Notes under the pieces: generated by a model
Told to the model about the DNA's origin: nothing
Database searches by the model: none
The model's input: only the letters and a program-made list of their open reading frames with translations
Part shown: in pieces, positions 6,292 to 7,920 of the stretch
How positions within the stretch are numbered: the first letter of the stretch is position 1
Layout: every line of letters begins with the position of its first letter
Position numbers and translations under genes: made by a program
Origin: Clostridia bacterium
Lineage (GTDB): Bacteria; Bacillota; Clostridia; Oscillospirales; Butyricicoccaceae
Direction of reading: 5' to 3'
Length of the DNA: 7,920 nt
Assembly (NCBI GenBank): GCA_017396925.1
Contig: JAFQKM010000270.1
Span: 1 to 7,920, forward strand

Positions 6292-7920
6292 ATGAAAAAG
6301 GTAGCATACCGCGATATCTATGATTTCAATTTCCTTTCGGACGTCTGCTATTCTCCCAATGGCAAGAAGGCCCTCTTCATCAAGCAGAACGCCTGCGAGA
6401 AGAAGAACGGCTATAAGTCCTATATCTGGATGCTGGACGTCGAGTCCGGCGAGACAAAGCAGCTGACCTTCGGCGGCGAAGAGCGCGGCGCAAAGTGGCT
6501 GGACGACGAGAACATCATCTTCATCTCGGCCAGAAACAAGGGCGGCAAGGCTCCCAAGACCGACTATTTCCAGCTGAACATCTGCGCAGGCGGCGAAGCA
6601 GCTCCCGCATTCTCCATCCCCGAGAAGGTCGTTTCTCTGGAAAAGCTGAATGACGGCAAGTATCTGGCTGCCATCGTCAAGCATGCAACAGGCAAGGAAG
6701 AGCGCGGCGAGGAAGAGGCCATGGACGGCCGCGACCTGCTGGTCTTCGACGAGATCTATTTCTGGTTCAACGGCCAGGGCGTCCGCAACAAGCTGCGCAA
6801 CAGCCTGATCATCTTCGACAGCAAGAGCGGCAAGCAGAAGCAGATCTCCAAGCAGTTCACCAACGTTGCCGGTGCTGCTGTATCCCCCGATAAGACCAAG
6901 ATCCTCTTCACAGGTACAACCTACGAAGATATGTCCACACGCGAAGGCGCTCTGTTCCTCTATGACGTTGAGACCGGCAAGACCAAGACCATCGTCAAGC
7001 AGGGCAAGTATGCCGTCGGCAGCCCCTTCTTCATGGGCAACGACAAGGCATTCTTCACCATCAACGACATGGAGTTCAACGGCAAGAACTCTCACTTCTG
7101 CACCCTCGACGTCGAAACCGGCGAGTGGGAGAAGATGGAAGTCTGGGCCGATGCCGAAGCCGGCGGTGCTGTTGGTACCGACTGCAACATGGGCGGCGGC
7201 ATGACCAAGAAGTTCTACGAGGGCAAGCTCTATACCACAAAGTCGGTCTGGGGCAGCAGCCACCTGGTCGAGATCAAGCCCAACGGCGAGATGGAGACCG
7301 TTATCGGCGCTGAAGGCTCGATCAATGCATTCGACATCGCCAACGGCAAGGTCCTGATGACCGCCATGCGCGACCGCAAGCTGATCGAGATCTACTCCTA
7401 CGATCTGGCAACAGGCGAGGAGAAGCAGCTGACCACATTCAACCAGGAATATCACGATACACATTCGATCGTTGATCCCGAATACTTCACATTCCTCGAC
7501 CGCGACGGCGTCGAGCTGGACGGCTGGGTCCTGCGTCCTGTTGGCTACAAGGCCGGCAAGAAGTATCCCGCTATCCTCGAGATGCACGGCGGCCCCAAGG
7601 GCATCTTCGGCAGCGTCTTCCATCACGAGATGCAGATCCTGGCCAACATGGGCTACTTTGTATTCTGGACCAACCCCAGAGGCTCCGACGGCCGCGGCTC
7701 TGCGTTCGCAGCCATGACCGGTAACCTGGGCGGCATCGACTTCAACGACTTTATGGACTTCACCGATGAGGTTCTGAAGCGTTATCCCGAGATCGACGAA
7801 AAGCGCGTCGGTATCTGCGGCGGCTCCTACGGCGGCTTCATGTGCAACTGGATGATCGGCCATACCGATCGCTATGCTGCAGCTGCTTCCCAGCGTTCGA
7901 TCTCCAACTACTTCACAAAG
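6292..7920 (+). CDS. S9 family serine peptidase, paralogue 3 (3' end beyond the window)
   Basis: 543 residues are visible before the window ends, still in frame. It begins MKKVAYRDIYDFNFLSD, closely matching paralogue 2, with GGAGAG (6279-6284) 7 bases before the ATG. The propeller covers about residues 1-385. The hydrolase follows with HGGP at 432-435, NPRGSDGRG, and Ser512 in the motif GICGGSYGGFM. The acid and base residues lie past the edge, so completeness of the triad cannot be judged. Paralogue 2 is its closest relative in the window: they share TYFWFNGQG/IYFWFNGQG, VRNKLRNSL/IRNKLRNSL and TGKTKTIVKQG, often at nearly identical nucleotide sequence. By comparison with the complete copies about 105-110 residues are missing. 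The substrate is unknown, and no secretion signal is seen. Confidence 0.92.
   Translation, partial: MKKVAYRDIYDFNFLSDVCYSPNGKKALFIKQNACEKKNGYKSYIWMLDVESGETKQLTFGGEERGAKWLDDENIIFISARNKGGKAPKTDYFQLNICAGGEAAPAFSIPEKVVSLEKLNDGKYLAAIVKHATGKEERGEEEAMDGRDLLVFDEIYFWFNGQGVRNKLRNSLIIFDSKSGKQKQISKQFTNVAGAAVSPDKTKILFTGTTYEDMSTREGALFLYDVETGKTKTIVKQGKYAVGSPFFMGNDKAFFTINDMEFNGKNSHFCTLDVETGEWEKMEVWADAEAGGAVGTDCNMGGGMTKKFYEGKLYTTKSVWGSSHLVEIKPNGEMETVIGAEGSINAFDIANGKVLMTAMRDRKLIEIYSYDLATGEEKQLTTFNQEYHDTHSIVDPEYFTFLDRDGVELDGWVLRPVGYKAGKKYPAILEMHGGPKGIFGSVFHHEMQILANMGYFVFWTNPRGSDGRGSAFAAMTGNLGGIDFNDFMDFTDEVLKRYPEIDEKRVGICGGSYGGFMCNWMIGHTDRYAAAASQRSISNYFTK

Noticed and set aside
6262..7863. A 533-codon open frame on the minus strand across peptidase 3
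   Set aside because: Shadow of the sense peptidase, with the same low-complexity composition and no ribosome binding site noticed.

Overview
The window looks like a chromosomal stretch from a bacterium of the Bacillota (Firmicutes), most likely an anaerobic gut-type Clostridia or Negativicutes lineage. The basis is GC-rich coding sequence with strong AAG/GGC/CCC codon preference, AT-rich intergenic regions, strong GGAGG-type ribosome binding sites, sigma-A-like promoters and short hairpin-plus-T terminators. The assignment is an inference from style, and no marker gene fixes the taxon.

Left part (1-2072): the 3' end of an unidentified + strand gene converges on a minus-strand TSUP/TauE-SafE family membrane transporter (167-889). 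Each of the two has its own terminator in the short gap between them. The transporter is divergent from a LysR-type regulator (1163-2038). The 273-base gap between them holds the transporter promoter, an orphan minus-strand terminator, and a palindromic AGTATACT that serves as a plausible -10 box on both strands. That arrangement raises the possibility of a roughly 100-nt minus-strand small RNA.

Right part (2100-7920): three tandem, same-strand paralogues of the S9 serine peptidase family (N-terminal beta-propeller plus C-terminal alpha/beta hydrolase; YuxL-like/acylaminoacyl-peptidase-like). The first two are complete, with Ser/Asp/His triads visible. The third runs off the window after its nucleophile motif. 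Peptidase 1 has its own promoter. A 164-base gap with a perfect 13-bp hairpin separates it from peptidase 2. Peptidases 2 and 3 are 17 bases apart and closely related, with blocks of near-identical nucleotide sequence. None has a signal peptide, so they are probably cytoplasmic oligopeptide-degrading enzymes, perhaps with divided substrate preferences. The LysR regulator probably controls the divergent transporter and/or itself; nothing in the sequence links it to the peptidases, which follow its terminator.

I see no mobile element, CRISPR array, rRNA or tRNA, and no clear evidence of a wholly new system. The points most worth a second look are the tandem peptidase array, the candidate small RNA in the LysR/transporter gap, and the hairpin between peptidases 1 and 2.
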